Source of the DNA: Maricaulis sp965657935
Lineage (GTDB): Bacteria > Pseudomonadota > Alphaproteobacteria > Caulobacterales > Maricaulaceae
Assembly: GCA_965657935.1 (NCBI GenBank)
Contig: CBFHQE010000104.1
Span: 1-11,187, forward strand
Length of the DNA: 11,187 nucleotides
Direction of reading: 5' to 3'
Part shown: one piece after another, positions 1 to 6,452 of the stretch
Layout: each line of letters starts with the position of its first letter
Numbering within the stretch: position 1 is the first letter of the stretch
Program-made: the position numbers and the translations under genes
Notes under the pieces: generated by a model
Seen by the model: the letters and a program-made list of their open reading frames with translations, nothing else
Told to the model about the DNA's origin: nothing
Database searches by the model: none

Positions 1-408
1 GTCCGGAATATCTGTCATCGCCTGGCTGCCAGCCTGTATCAGGCGAAGTCGGCCGCGGACGTGTTCGTGGAGCGCCTGCTCGAGATGTTCCAGCAGCGCC
101 GCATGGGTCTCTGCGTCATTCAGGTCCGCTTGAAGGCAGGTGCCGTCCGGGGCGATGACAGTCCAGACCTGGCTATCCACGTCAAAGCGCGTGCTCCAAC
201 CCGCAATTTCTGCCTGCCCGGCCAGCATCAGGAAGTTCTTCTTGGACACATGGCCCGGAGCGGCTGAATCATATTGGCCAGGGCCGTTTTCAATGGCCCA
301 GTGACGGTCAAAGGGCAGACCTTTACCAACTGATAGTTCAACCTGGTCCAGTATTTGCGGGCTGAACCCCTTAACGGGGTAGCGGTGAATGGCGCTAAGT
401 TCGGGCAT
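1..408 (-). CDS. MOSC N-terminal beta-barrel domain protein (partial, C-terminus outside window)
   Basis: The reading frame stays open from an ATG at 406-408 through to the left edge, giving 136 residues with no stop, so the gene is truncated by the window. The start MPELSAIHRYPVKG, followed by GLPFDRHWAIENG at about 30-42 and KKNFLMLAG at about 56-64, matches the N-terminal beta-barrel domain that precedes the MOSC domain in molybdenum-cofactor-sulfurase-like proteins (the YPVKG and FDR motifs are typical). Family members have roughly 250-280 residues, so about half the protein is missing, including the MOSC domain with its conserved cysteine. Function is therefore only a family assignment: MOSC proteins handle sulfur or bind molybdenum cofactor. 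The gene diverges from clpB. A weak GGAG lies about 13 bases before the ATG, so the start is chosen mainly by homology. It could be a diverged paralogue without MOSC activity; the missing half would decide. Confidence 0.8.
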   Translation of the reverse strand, partial: MPELSAIHRYPVKGFSPQILDQVELSVGKGLPFDRHWAIENGPGQYDSAAPGHVSKKNFLMLAGQAEIAGWSTRFDVDSQVWTVIAPDGTCLQADLNDAETHAALLEHLEQALHEHVRGRLRLIQAGSQAMTDIPD

Positions 409-456
409 GGAAGGACATTGTCTCCGCTGGGGGGTCAGAATGTCGCGCGACCACCT

Positions 457-485
457 CTTGTGTGATCGTTGTGCCACACCTACAT
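457..485 (+). promoter_or_regulatory. Candidate RpoH (heat-shock sigma factor) promoter for clpB
   Basis: In the 153-base gap between the MOSC gene and clpB, CTTGTG at 457-462 and CCTACAT at 479-485 are separated by 16 bases. This resembles the alphaproteobacterial RpoH pattern CTTG, about 16-18 bases, CYTATNT, with two mismatches (one in each element). Transcription would start near 492, leaving a leader of about 70 bases. clpB is a classical RpoH target, which supports the reading. No CIRCE inverted repeat was seen. The match is by eye only. Confidence 0.4.
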
Positions 486-561
486 GCCATACGAAAAGCG
501 AATTCGCCGCGCCTGATCAGGGCGGCCCTCGCACCCATCTCGCCTCTAACGGGAGATAGAC

Positions 562-3168
562 ATGGACTTTGAAAACTATACGGACCGGGCCCGGTCCATA
601 ATCCAGGCCGCACAGGGGTTGGCCCTCAAATCCAGCCACCAGCAATTTGCGCCCGAACACATCCTGAAATCCCTGCTGGACGATGAGACCGGTCTGGCCG
701 GAAATCTCATCCAGGCAGCAGGCGGTCGTCTGCGCCAGGTTCAGGATGCCGTCGACCAGGCGCTCGACGCCTTGCCGAAGGTGGAAGGCGGTCAGGGCAA
801 GCTCTATCTTGCGCCGCAGACAGCCAAGGTCTTTGGTGCCGCCGATGACGCCGCCAAGCGTGCCGGCGATCAGTTTGTATCCGCCGAGCGCATTTTGCAG
901 GCGATTTCTCTCAACCCTGACAACAAGGCCTATGACGCGTTGAAGGCGGCCGGGGTAACCCCGCAGGCGCTCAATACTGCGATCAATGATTTGCGCGCCG
1001 GCCGCACCGCCGACAGCCAGTCGGCCGAAGATAGTTATGAAGCGCTCAAGAAATACGCTCGCGATCTCACAGAAGTGGCCCGTGAGGGTAAACTCGATCC
1101 GGTGATAGGCCGCGATGAGGAAATCCGTCGCGCAATCCAGGTGCTGTCCCGCCGGACCAAGAACAACCCGGTTCTCATCGGTGAGCCCGGTGTGGGCAAG
1201 ACCGCCATCGCGGAGGGTCTGGCCCTGCGCATCGTCAATGGTGATGTGCCGGAAAGTCTCAAGGAAAAACGGCTGCTAGCCCTTGATATGGGTGCGCTGA
1301 TTGCGGGCGCGAAATATCGCGGTGAATTTGAGGAGCGCCTCAAGTCGGTTCTGTCCGAAGTGGAAAGCGCCAACGGTGAAATCGTCCTCTTCATCGACGA
1401 GATGCACACTCTGGTGGGTGCCGGCAAGACGGATGGCGCGATGGACGCATCCAACCTGTTGAAGCCAGCCCTGGCCCGCGGTGAGCTGCATTGTGTCGGT
1501 GCGACGACGCTGGATGAATATCGCAAACATGTCGAAAAGGACGCGGCTCTGGCCCGGCGTTTTCAGCCGGTCATGGTCGAGGAGCCAACCGTGGAAGATA
1601 CGGTCTCCATCCTGCGCGGGCTGAAAGAAAAATACGAAGTGCATCACGGCGTGCGTATCGCCGACAGCGCCATTGTTTCGGCGGCCAACCTGTCCAATCG
1701 TTACATCTCTGACCGCTTCCTGCCGGACAAGGCTATCGACCTGATGGACGAGGCCGCCTCGCGCCTGCGCATGCAGGTCGACAGCAAGCCGGAGGAGCTC
1801 GACGAGATTGATCGTCGTGCCATCCAGCTGAAGATCGAAGCGGAAGCCCTGAAGAAGGAAAGCGATGACGCGTCCCGGGAGCGACTGGCAAATCTCGGCA
1901 AGGAAATCGCCGAGCTGGAAGGCCGGTCTGCCGAACTGACCGCGGCCTGGCGCGCGGAGAAGGACAAGCTAGCCTCGGCGACGACGGTGAAAGAGGGACT
2001 GGAGCGTGCGCGTCAGGAACTCGTGGAAGCTGAGCGTCGCGGTGACCTGGCCAAGGCATCGGAGATCAAATACGGCCGCTTGCCGGACCTTGAGCGCGAG
2101 CTTGCCGAGGCCGAGCAGCAGGGCGATGAGGACCAGATGGTCCAGGAAGTCGTCGATGACGAACAGATCGCTCATGTGGTGTCGCGCTGGACCGGCGTAC
2201 CGGTCGACAAGATGCTGGAAGGCGAGCGGGACAAGCTGTTGCGCATGGAAGACAGTTTGCGCAATCGCGTCATCGGCCAGCAGGAAGCACTCGTCGCGGT
2301 GTCTGATGCGGTCCGGCGCGCTCGCGCGGGTCTGAAGGACCCCAGCCGTCCCATCGGCTCATTCCTTTTCCTGGGCCCGACCGGTGTTGGCAAGACCGAG
2401 CTGACCAAGGCCCTCGCCGAATTCCTGTTTGACGACGAAACTGCGGTCACGCGCATGGACATGTCGGAATACATGGAGAAGCATTCTGTCGCTCGCATGA
2501 TCGGTGCGCCTCCGGGCTATGTCGGTTATGAGGAGGGCGGTGCCCTGACCGAGAGCGTCCGTCGCCGGCCCTACCAGGTGGTGCTGCTGGACGAGGTCGA
2601 GAAGGCGCACACCGATGTCTTCAATGTGCTCCTGCAGGTTCTCGATGATGGCCGGCTGACCGATGGTCAGGGGCGAACTGTCGATTTCCGCAACACAATC
2701 ATCATCATGACATCCAATCTGGGCGCAGAGCATTTGCAGCTGGTCGATGATGTCAATGAAGCCCGTGATGGTGTGATGGCGGTGGTTCGCGGTCATTTCC
2801 GTCCGGAATTCCTCAACCGCATCGACGAGACCATTCTCTTCAGCAAGCTCAAGCCGGAGGATATGGGCGCCATTGTCGATATCCAGCTTCGCGGTCTTGC
2901 GCGCCTTCTGGATGATCGTCGCATGACCATCGATCTGGACGCTGCTGCCCGCGACTGGCTGGCGGTGAAGGGTTTCGATCCGGCCTATGGCGCAAGACCG
3001 TTGAAACGTGTGATCCAGAAGCAGGTCCAGGACCCGCTCGCACGGCTGTTGCTGCAAGGCGATATCAAGGATGGCGACGAGATCCGCGTCAGTGCGGAAG
3101 CCGGTGTTCTGGTCATCAATGGTGTCGCCGTCGGGGAGGCTGTCCCCGAGAGCGCGGTGGTGAACTGA
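562..3168 (+). CDS. clpB: ATP-dependent chaperone ClpB (Hsp104-type disaggregase)
   Basis: This 868-residue protein has the length and full domain order of ClpB. It has a Clp N-terminal domain (about 1-145); a first AAA+ module with Walker A GEPGVGKT at 207-214, Walker B D279/E280, pore loop KYRG at 251-254 and arginine residues R332/R333; and a charged coiled-coil M domain at about 400-530, the hallmark separating ClpB from ClpA/ClpC. The second AAA+ module has Walker A GPTGVGKT at 605-612, Walker B D677/E678, pore loop GYVGY at 652-656 and sensor-2 GARP at 810-813. Family role: a cytosolic hexamer that threads aggregated proteins through its pore, with DnaK/DnaJ/GrpE, after heat stress. GGGAGA at 551-556, five bases before the ATG, supports the start. 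It is monocistronic, with a terminator directly downstream. No internal second start for a short ClpB form was looked for in detail. All key residues are intact. Confidence 0.98.
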   Translation: MDFENYTDRARSIIQAAQGLALKSSHQQFAPEHILKSLLDDETGLAGNLIQAAGGRLRQVQDAVDQALDALPKVEGGQGKLYLAPQTAKVFGAADDAAKRAGDQFVSAERILQAISLNPDNKAYDALKAAGVTPQALNTAINDLRAGRTADSQSAEDSYEALKKYARDLTEVAREGKLDPVIGRDEEIRRAIQVLSRRTKNNPVLIGEPGVGKTAIAEGLALRIVNGDVPESLKEKRLLALDMGALIAGAKYRGEFEERLKSVLSEVESANGEIVLFIDEMHTLVGAGKTDGAMDASNLLKPALARGELHCVGATTLDEYRKHVEKDAALARRFQPVMVEEPTVEDTVSILRGLKEKYEVHHGVRIADSAIVSAANLSNRYISDRFLPDKAIDLMDEAASRLRMQVDSKPEELDEIDRRAIQLKIEAEALKKESDDASRERLANLGKEIAELEGRSAELTAAWRAEKDKLASATTVKEGLERARQELVEAERRGDLAKASEIKYGRLPDLERELAEAEQQGDEDQMVQEVVDDEQIAHVVSRWTGVPVDKMLEGERDKLLRMEDSLRNRVIGQQEALVAVSDAVRRARAGLKDPSRPIGSFLFLGPTGVGKTELTKALAEFLFDDETAVTRMDMSEYMEKHSVARMIGAPPGYVGYEEGGALTESVRRRPYQVVLLDEVEKAHTDVFNVLLQVLDDGRLTDGQGRTVDFRNTIIIMTSNLGAEHLQLVDDVNEARDGVMAVVRGHFRPEFLNRIDETILFSKLKPEDMGAIVDIQLRGLARLLDDRRMTIDLDAAARDWLAVKGFDPAYGARPLKRVIQKQVQDPLARLLLQGDIKDGDEIRVSAEAGVLVINGVAVGEAVPESAVVN

Positions 3169-3175
3169 TCACCGA

Positions 3176-3203
3176 AAAAGGGGCTGGATTTCCAGCCCCT
3201 TTT
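3176..3203. terminator. Bidirectional intrinsic terminator between clpB and the convergent gene
   Basis: A perfect stem GGGGCTGGA (3180-3188) pairs with TCCAGCCCC (3191-3199) around a two-base core (a four-base loop if the closing A-T pair opens). It is flanked by AAAA at 3176-3179 and TTTT at 3200-3203. Read on the plus strand it ends clpB 8-35 bases after the stop, with a T-rich tail running to 3207. Read on the minus strand the A tract becomes the U tract for the gene whose stop codon is at 3209-3211. One hairpin thus serves both convergent transcripts. Confidence 0.9.
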
Positions 3204-3208
3204 GTTTG

Positions 3209-3643
3209 TCAGCAATGAAGTGCCAGCACCGGCTCGCCGTCCGATGTGCGCGCATAGGTCTCACCGGATTTCTCGAGTGTTCCCGTGATGCGCTGGCGGA
3301 AGGATGAAAACCAGCGCGACTTCACCACATCAATCGGCTTGTCCAGTTGCAGGGCGACCTGGCGTCGACCTCCAGCCAGGTTTTGCAGGCCCAGCAAGGT
3401 GCCGGTGAAGGCGTGGCCGAGATAACGCCCGGTGACGCGGTGGCCGACTTGCAGCTGCCGCTTCGCTGGCGTCTCCAGCGCCGCGCTCATCGTGTTCCAG
3501 TCTCTGAAACCATATTGTTTGGAGACCAGTTCCAGAGCTTCGGAATGGGAAACAGAATTCCCCTCCGCGACCAGGGATTGGCGCAGGCGTTTGGCGTGGG
3601 TCTTGATCGTAATCCGATCAGGCAGGTTCAGGGTATCAGACAT
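3209..3643 (-). CDS. Conserved protein of the type annotated 'glyoxalase superfamily protein' (144 aa)
   Basis: The N-terminal part (about 10-58) is helical and includes GNSVSHSEALELVSKQYGF and RDWNTMSA. I recognise this 'SHSEALEL.....GFRDWN' pattern from alphaproteobacterial proteins that databases label as glyoxalase superfamily. The C-terminal part (about 65-140) is beta-rich, with GRYLGHAFTGTLLGLQ and a region like 'VDVV..RWFSSFRQRITGTL'. I see no convincing metal-binding set of a true glyoxalase I fold, so the enzymatic name is probably misleading and the molecular function is unknown. It has no signal peptide or membrane segment, so it is probably cytoplasmic. AGGAAAG four bases before the ATG is a good ribosome binding site, and it overlaps the end of a small upstream frame (3653-3805). 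The gene converges on clpB and shares its terminator. Confidence 0.8.
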   Translation of the reverse strand: MSDTLNLPDRITIKTHAKRLRQSLVAEGNSVSHSEALELVSKQYGFRDWNTMSAALETPAKRQLQVGHRVTGRYLGHAFTGTLLGLQNLAGGRRQVALQLDKPIDVVKSRWFSSFRQRITGTLEKSGETYARTSDGEPVLALHC

Positions 3644-3652
3644 CGTCTTTCC

Positions 3653-3805
3653 TCATGCGTTCAGAGCATGCGTAAAGCGGGATGGGGCTCGCCTTGCCAT
3701 CGCGTCGCATGCCGCGCAGTGCGGAATGGGATCGATGATATCCGGATTTTCACCATGACCAGAGGTCTGCGAGCGGCGGGCAATCCGGGGCCGGGGCGGG
3801 GTCAT
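3653..3805 (-). CDS. Possible 50-residue small protein with CxxC motif
   Basis: On the minus strand an ATG at 3803-3805 opens a 50-codon frame ending in TGA at 3653-3655. GAGG seven bases before the ATG is a good ribosome binding site. The stop lies nine bases before the ATG of the 144-residue gene, and the two genes' signals interleave, as in a translationally coupled pair. The protein begins arginine/proline-rich (MTPPRPRIARR) and has a central segment PDIIDPIPHCAACDAMARRA with cysteines 30 and 33, which could bind a metal or form a disulfide. No family is recognised. A competing frame (MVKIRISS...) exists on the same strand but lacks this spacing. Without it the 3644-3912 interval would be an unusually long gap. 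Expression and conservation are unproven, hence moderate confidence. Confidence 0.45.
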   Translation of the reverse strand: MTPPRPRIARRSQTSGHGENPDIIDPIPHCAACDAMARRAPSRFTHALNA

Positions 3806-3833
3806 AGACCCACCTCACTCACAGGTCAAATGG

Positions 3834-3863
3834 AAACGCCGGGGTCGGTTTTCAACCCCGGCG
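3834..3863 (-). terminator. Terminator-like hairpin after the M23 peptidase gene
   Basis: CGCCGGGGT at 3837-3845 and ACCCCGGCG at 3855-3863 form a perfect nine-pair GC-rich stem with a nine-base loop. It starts about 50 bases beyond the peptidase stop (3913-3915) in the minus direction and is followed there by TTT (3834-3836). The T tract is short, so termination may be partial, which would allow some read-through into the two small downstream genes. Confidence 0.65.
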
Positions 3864-3912
3864 CGGCACTGTGAGCGGATAGAGGCGATGGGCCCGTGAC
3901 GACGGGGCTTGA

Positions 3913-5412
3913 CTACTGGGCTCCGCCATCGCCGGCGCTGGCCATGACCGGCTGTTCCGAGCGAGCCGCACTGGCGGCAGCGTCTCGGACAGCCAGGATG
4001 CGGTCACGTTCGGCAAAGAAGGCCGGGATCTCGTCATCATTCAGCTGGCGACCGGTCGGCAGGTCAAGCGTCATCGGGTTTACCGGATTGCCATTGAGGT
4101 GCACTTCATAGTGCAGGTGCGGCCCGGTAGACCGGCCCGTTGTGCCGACATAACCGATGATCTGGCCCTGCGTCACACGCGTGCCCGCGCGAATGCCACG
4201 CGCGAAACCATTCAGGTGCGCATAGGCTGTCTGGAAACCATTGGCGTGGCGAAGGCGAATATAATTGCCAAAACTGCCGAAGCGGTTGGCCCGTTCCACA
4301 ATGCCATTACCGGCGGCCATGATCGGCGTGCCGCGCGGTGCGGCGAAGTCGGTGCCATTATGGCGGCGGGTATAGCCCAGGATCGGGTGGCGCCGGGCGC
4401 GTGAGAAGTGCGAGGACAGGCGCGAGCCATTGATTGGCGTCAACATCAGCAGGCGTTGGGCGCTTTCGCCCTCGCCGCTGTAATAGCCGACCAGGCCGTC
4501 ATCCGTCTGGAAACGGAAAAAGTCCATCGGCTCGCCGCGGCCATCATAACGGGCGTACAGGATGTCGCCGGTGCGTGCGGTGTCACCCTCTTCGTCGACA
4601 AAACGCTCGAACAGGATGTCGAACGCGTCGCCCGGGTGGATGGAGCGCTGGAAATCAATCGCGTAGCCCAGAACGGTCGCCAGTTCGTTCACGACGCGGT
4701 CGGTGGCGCCGGAATTGAGCGCATCGACATAAAGCGAGGTTGTGATCGAACCTGTCGCGCGAACCATTTCGCTGCGGAACTCGGCTGTGGTTTCGCGAGC
4801 GCGATAACCGCTGTCGAAGGTGCGCGCGACGGTGATGGAGCGGTCGATATCCGGGCGGAATGACAGGCCGCGCAGGATCGTGTCATTCTCCGCAGAGTTT
4901 TCCAGGTAGATGTTGATCTCTTCGCCCGCCCGCAGCTGGCGCAGATTGAAAACATTACCCAGCGCGGCGATGGCGCGGGCTGCCTGGACACGATCCACGC
5001 CGGCATCATCGAGAACGCCGGCCAGCGTCCCGCCGCGCGGAACTGTCCGCGCGATCAGGGTGACGGGCGCACAGCTATTGCACTCGGCAAAGGCCTCGGT
5101 GTCGTAGGCGATCGGGTCGGTGCGCGGTGCAAAAACGAAGGGTTCGGCATACAGGCGCGAGGGCGTGACATCATTTGTGGATGCGGAAGAACGCTCCATG
5201 AGCTCGCGAACGCTCGAAGCGGGCACCGGTTCAAGCGATGCAAACTCCGGCTCAACCACTTCAGTTTCAGCGATGAAGGTTTCGGCCTGCACCTCTGCGT
5301 CTCGGCTTGTCCACAAGGCAACGGCCAGGGCTGCAGAAATACTCAGGGACGCCAGGGCCACAAGCCCGCGGGCCCGGTTCTTATCGGCTCGGGTAACATC
5401 AAATCCGGACAT
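3913..5412 (-). CDS. Membrane-anchored M23 (LytM-type) peptidoglycan endopeptidase, MepM-like
   Basis: The 499-residue protein has a short basic cytoplasmic start, one hydrophobic segment at about 15-34 (no clear cleavage site, so probably a membrane anchor), and a long periplasmic part. Residues about 118-170 resemble the LysM-like/OapA-type region seen in MepM relatives, followed by the helical and beta domain that shields the active site. The C-terminal M23 domain at about 325-450 keeps every zinc and catalytic residue: H351 and D355 (HNGTD), H399 (AYAHLN), and H432/H434 (PHLHYE). It should therefore be an active zinc endopeptidase cutting peptide cross-links in the cell wall, not a degenerate LytM activator like EnvC. 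Cysteines 111 and 114 (CNSC) are the only conspicuous pair and could form a disulfide. The ATG at 5410-5412 has no good ribosome binding site nearby (GGAG is 14 bases away). It is divergent from chpT. The exact subfamily (MepM versus other LytM paralogues) is uncertain. Confidence 0.93.
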   Translation of the reverse strand: MSGFDVTRADKNRARGLVALASLSISAALAVALWTSRDAEVQAETFIAETEVVEPEFASLEPVPASSVRELMERSSASTNDVTPSRLYAEPFVFAPRTDPIAYDTEAFAECNSCAPVTLIARTVPRGGTLAGVLDDAGVDRVQAARAIAALGNVFNLRQLRAGEEINIYLENSAENDTILRGLSFRPDIDRSITVARTFDSGYRARETTAEFRSEMVRATGSITTSLYVDALNSGATDRVVNELATVLGYAIDFQRSIHPGDAFDILFERFVDEEGDTARTGDILYARYDGRGEPMDFFRFQTDDGLVGYYSGEGESAQRLLMLTPINGSRLSSHFSRARRHPILGYTRRHNGTDFAAPRGTPIMAAGNGIVERANRFGSFGNYIRLRHANGFQTAYAHLNGFARGIRAGTRVTQGQIIGYVGTTGRSTGPHLHYEVHLNGNPVNPMTLDLPTGRQLNDDEIPAFFAERDRILAVRDAAASAARSEQPVMASAGDGGAQ

Positions 5413-5419
5413 GACTTTG

Positions 5420-5446
5420 CTATAACTCCGCTCGGTCTCACCTCAA
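5420..5446 (-). promoter_or_regulatory. Candidate promoter for the M23 peptidase, possibly leaderless
   Basis: On the minus strand TTGAGG (plus positions 5441-5446) is followed after 15 bases by TTATAG (5420-5425). Read with the Caulobacter-type pattern (TTGACG, 10-14 bases, GCTANAWC) the -10 is GTTATAGC, six of eight matches. The predicted transcription start falls at about 5412-5413, on or next to the ATG. This would give a leaderless mRNA and explain the lack of a ribosome binding site. The match is by eye only. Confidence 0.3.
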
Positions 5447-5545
5447 CCTGGTGCCGCCTCGACGCTCAGGTCAATTCTTTCTAGCAAGTTCCGCACCGAT
5501 ATGCAGTGCCAAACGCGCATTGCGAAGACAGCTCCCCAGCTGCCC

Positions 5546-5636
5546 GAATCATGTCCTGCTCTGATCTGGTTGCCAAGTCCTTTCCACGCTTTGAATTCTT
5601 ACAAAGTGTCAAAAGGGGTCAGATTCGCGAAGAATC
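5546..5636. promoter_or_regulatory. Three GANTC (CcrM methylation) sites upstream of chpT
   Basis: GAATC at 5546-5550, GATTC at 5622-5626 and GAATC at 5632-5636 lie in the chpT upstream region. The last two form an inverted repeat with a five-base centre, 17-31 bases before the ATG, overlapping a palindromic TTCGCGAA. The nine bases GAATCATGT occur twice (5546-5554 and 5632-5640). In Caulobacter relatives GANTC is methylated by CcrM and promoter GANTC sites can respond to GcrA. The sites are certain; their regulatory role is inferred. Confidence 0.35.
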
Positions 5637-5652
5637 ATGTATCCGTATCGCC

Positions 5653-6324
5653 ATGACACAAGAACTGCCTGCCGAACTGGCCTCCGACCAACTGGCCGCG
5701 CTGCTTTGCGCGCGCCTTTGCCATGATCTTGTCAGCCCCGTCTCTGCACTGGGTGCTGCGCTGAGCGTGCTGGATGATCCGGATAGTCCGGATATGCATG
5801 ACGATGCGATGGAGTTGGTCCGGGAGAGCTCCCGCCAGGCGCAGGCCAAGCTCGAGTTTGCGCGTCTGGCGTTTGGCGCCGGTGGTTCCGCCCCAGCCAT
5901 GCTGGACACACGGGAATTGCAGCGGCTGACAGAAGCCATGTTCTCCGCGGTAAAACCGGAGATCGTCTGGAAGGTCGAGGCGCCCGGGTTGGAAAAGTCT
6001 CCCTCGCGCCTGCTTCTAAATCTCTGCATCATGGGTGTCGATGCGGCTCCGCGTGGTGGCACGGTCACGGTCGAGGCCACAGAGACAGCAGGCACTACAC
6101 GTATCCGTATTGTTTCCGAAGGGCGCCGGGCGCGTATCGAGGAAGCGGCGGGTCAGGCGCTTGACGGTCAAATCCCGGAGAACGGCCTGGACGGTCGATC
6201 AATCCAGCCATTCTACGCCGGGTTGATTGCGCGCAATGCAGGCGGACGTGTGAGTGCGCGTGCGGATGACGATCGTGTTGAGTTTGTCGCTCTGCTCGAA
6301 GAATCCGCTGAGCGCGCGGCCTAA
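5653..6324 (+). CDS. chpT: Histidine phosphotransferase ChpT of the CckA-CtrA/CpdR phosphorelay
   Basis: The 223-residue protein matches ChpT in length and layout. The first helix carries ARLCHDLVSPVSALGAAL with H24 as the expected phosphoacceptor. A helical hairpin to about 77 (ending RLAFGAGGS) forms the dimer domain. A C-terminal fold at about 80-215 resembles a histidine-kinase ATPase domain but has no N, G1 or G2 ATP-binding motifs, as known for ChpT. Known role: cytoplasmic shuttle passing phosphate from CckA to CtrA and CpdR, controlling cell cycle and often motility. The ATG at 5653 is chosen because homology begins here. An in-frame ATG at 5506 would add 49 residues (MPNAHCEDSS...) with no family resemblance, in a region that looks intergenic. 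No ribosome binding site precedes either start, so a leaderless or weakly initiated message is possible. cheA follows after 128 bases on the same strand. Confidence 0.92.
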   Translation: MTQELPAELASDQLAALLCARLCHDLVSPVSALGAALSVLDDPDSPDMHDDAMELVRESSRQAQAKLEFARLAFGAGGSAPAMLDTRELQRLTEAMFSAVKPEIVWKVEAPGLEKSPSRLLLNLCIMGVDAAPRGGTVTVEATETAGTTRIRIVSEGRRARIEEAAGQALDGQIPENGLDGRSIQPFYAGLIARNAGGRVSARADDDRVEFVALLEESAERAA

Positions 6325-6378
6325 TTCATATTCTATAACCACTGGACGTAACTTTGCTTGGGGCGGGCCAACAATCCG

Positions 6379-6386
6379 TTAACCAC
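6379..6386 (+). promoter_or_regulatory. CtrA-like half-site TTAACCAC upstream of cheA
   Basis: In the 128-base chpT-cheA gap, TTAACCAC differs by one base from the TTAACCAT half-site of the CtrA box. No second TTAA lies at the proper seven-base spacing on either side, so only a half-site is present. No clear terminator for chpT is visible in the gap, so cheA may be read from chpT as well as from its own promoter. A single half-site is weak evidence. Confidence 0.2.
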
Positions 6387-6452
6387 CCACATGGCACGTT
6401 TCGAGGGAATCAGGCGCAGTCGTGCGTCCACTCCTAAGATACGAGGCCTGTC

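Noticed and set aside
61..267. A 68-codon plus-strand frame at the left end
   Set aside because: The minus strand here encodes a recognisable MOSC N-terminal beta-barrel protein through the same bases; the plus frame is its shadow.
519..529. Palindrome AGGGC-G-GCCCT between the MOSC gene and clpB
   Set aside because: A five-base GC-rich arm is expected by chance, it has no T tract, and it matches no operator I know; not CIRCE.
2359..3057. A 232-codon open frame antisense to the second AAA+ module of clpB
   Set aside because: It is a shadow of a well-conserved gene in a GC-rich genome; no independent domain or initiation signal.
3347..3874. A 175-codon plus-strand frame across the 144-residue gene and the gap after it
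   Set aside because: It runs through the terminator hairpin and antisense to better-supported genes; arginine- and glycine-rich shadow composition.
5506..5652. A 49-residue N-terminal extension of ChpT from an upstream ATG
   Set aside because: The added residues do not resemble ChpT, the DNA there looks intergenic (GANTC sites, AT-richer), and ChpT homology begins at the internal ATG at 5653.
6392..6405. A sigma-54-like -24 element (TGGCAC) before cheA
   Set aside because: The required -12 TTGC element is absent at the correct spacing, so only half of the pattern is present.
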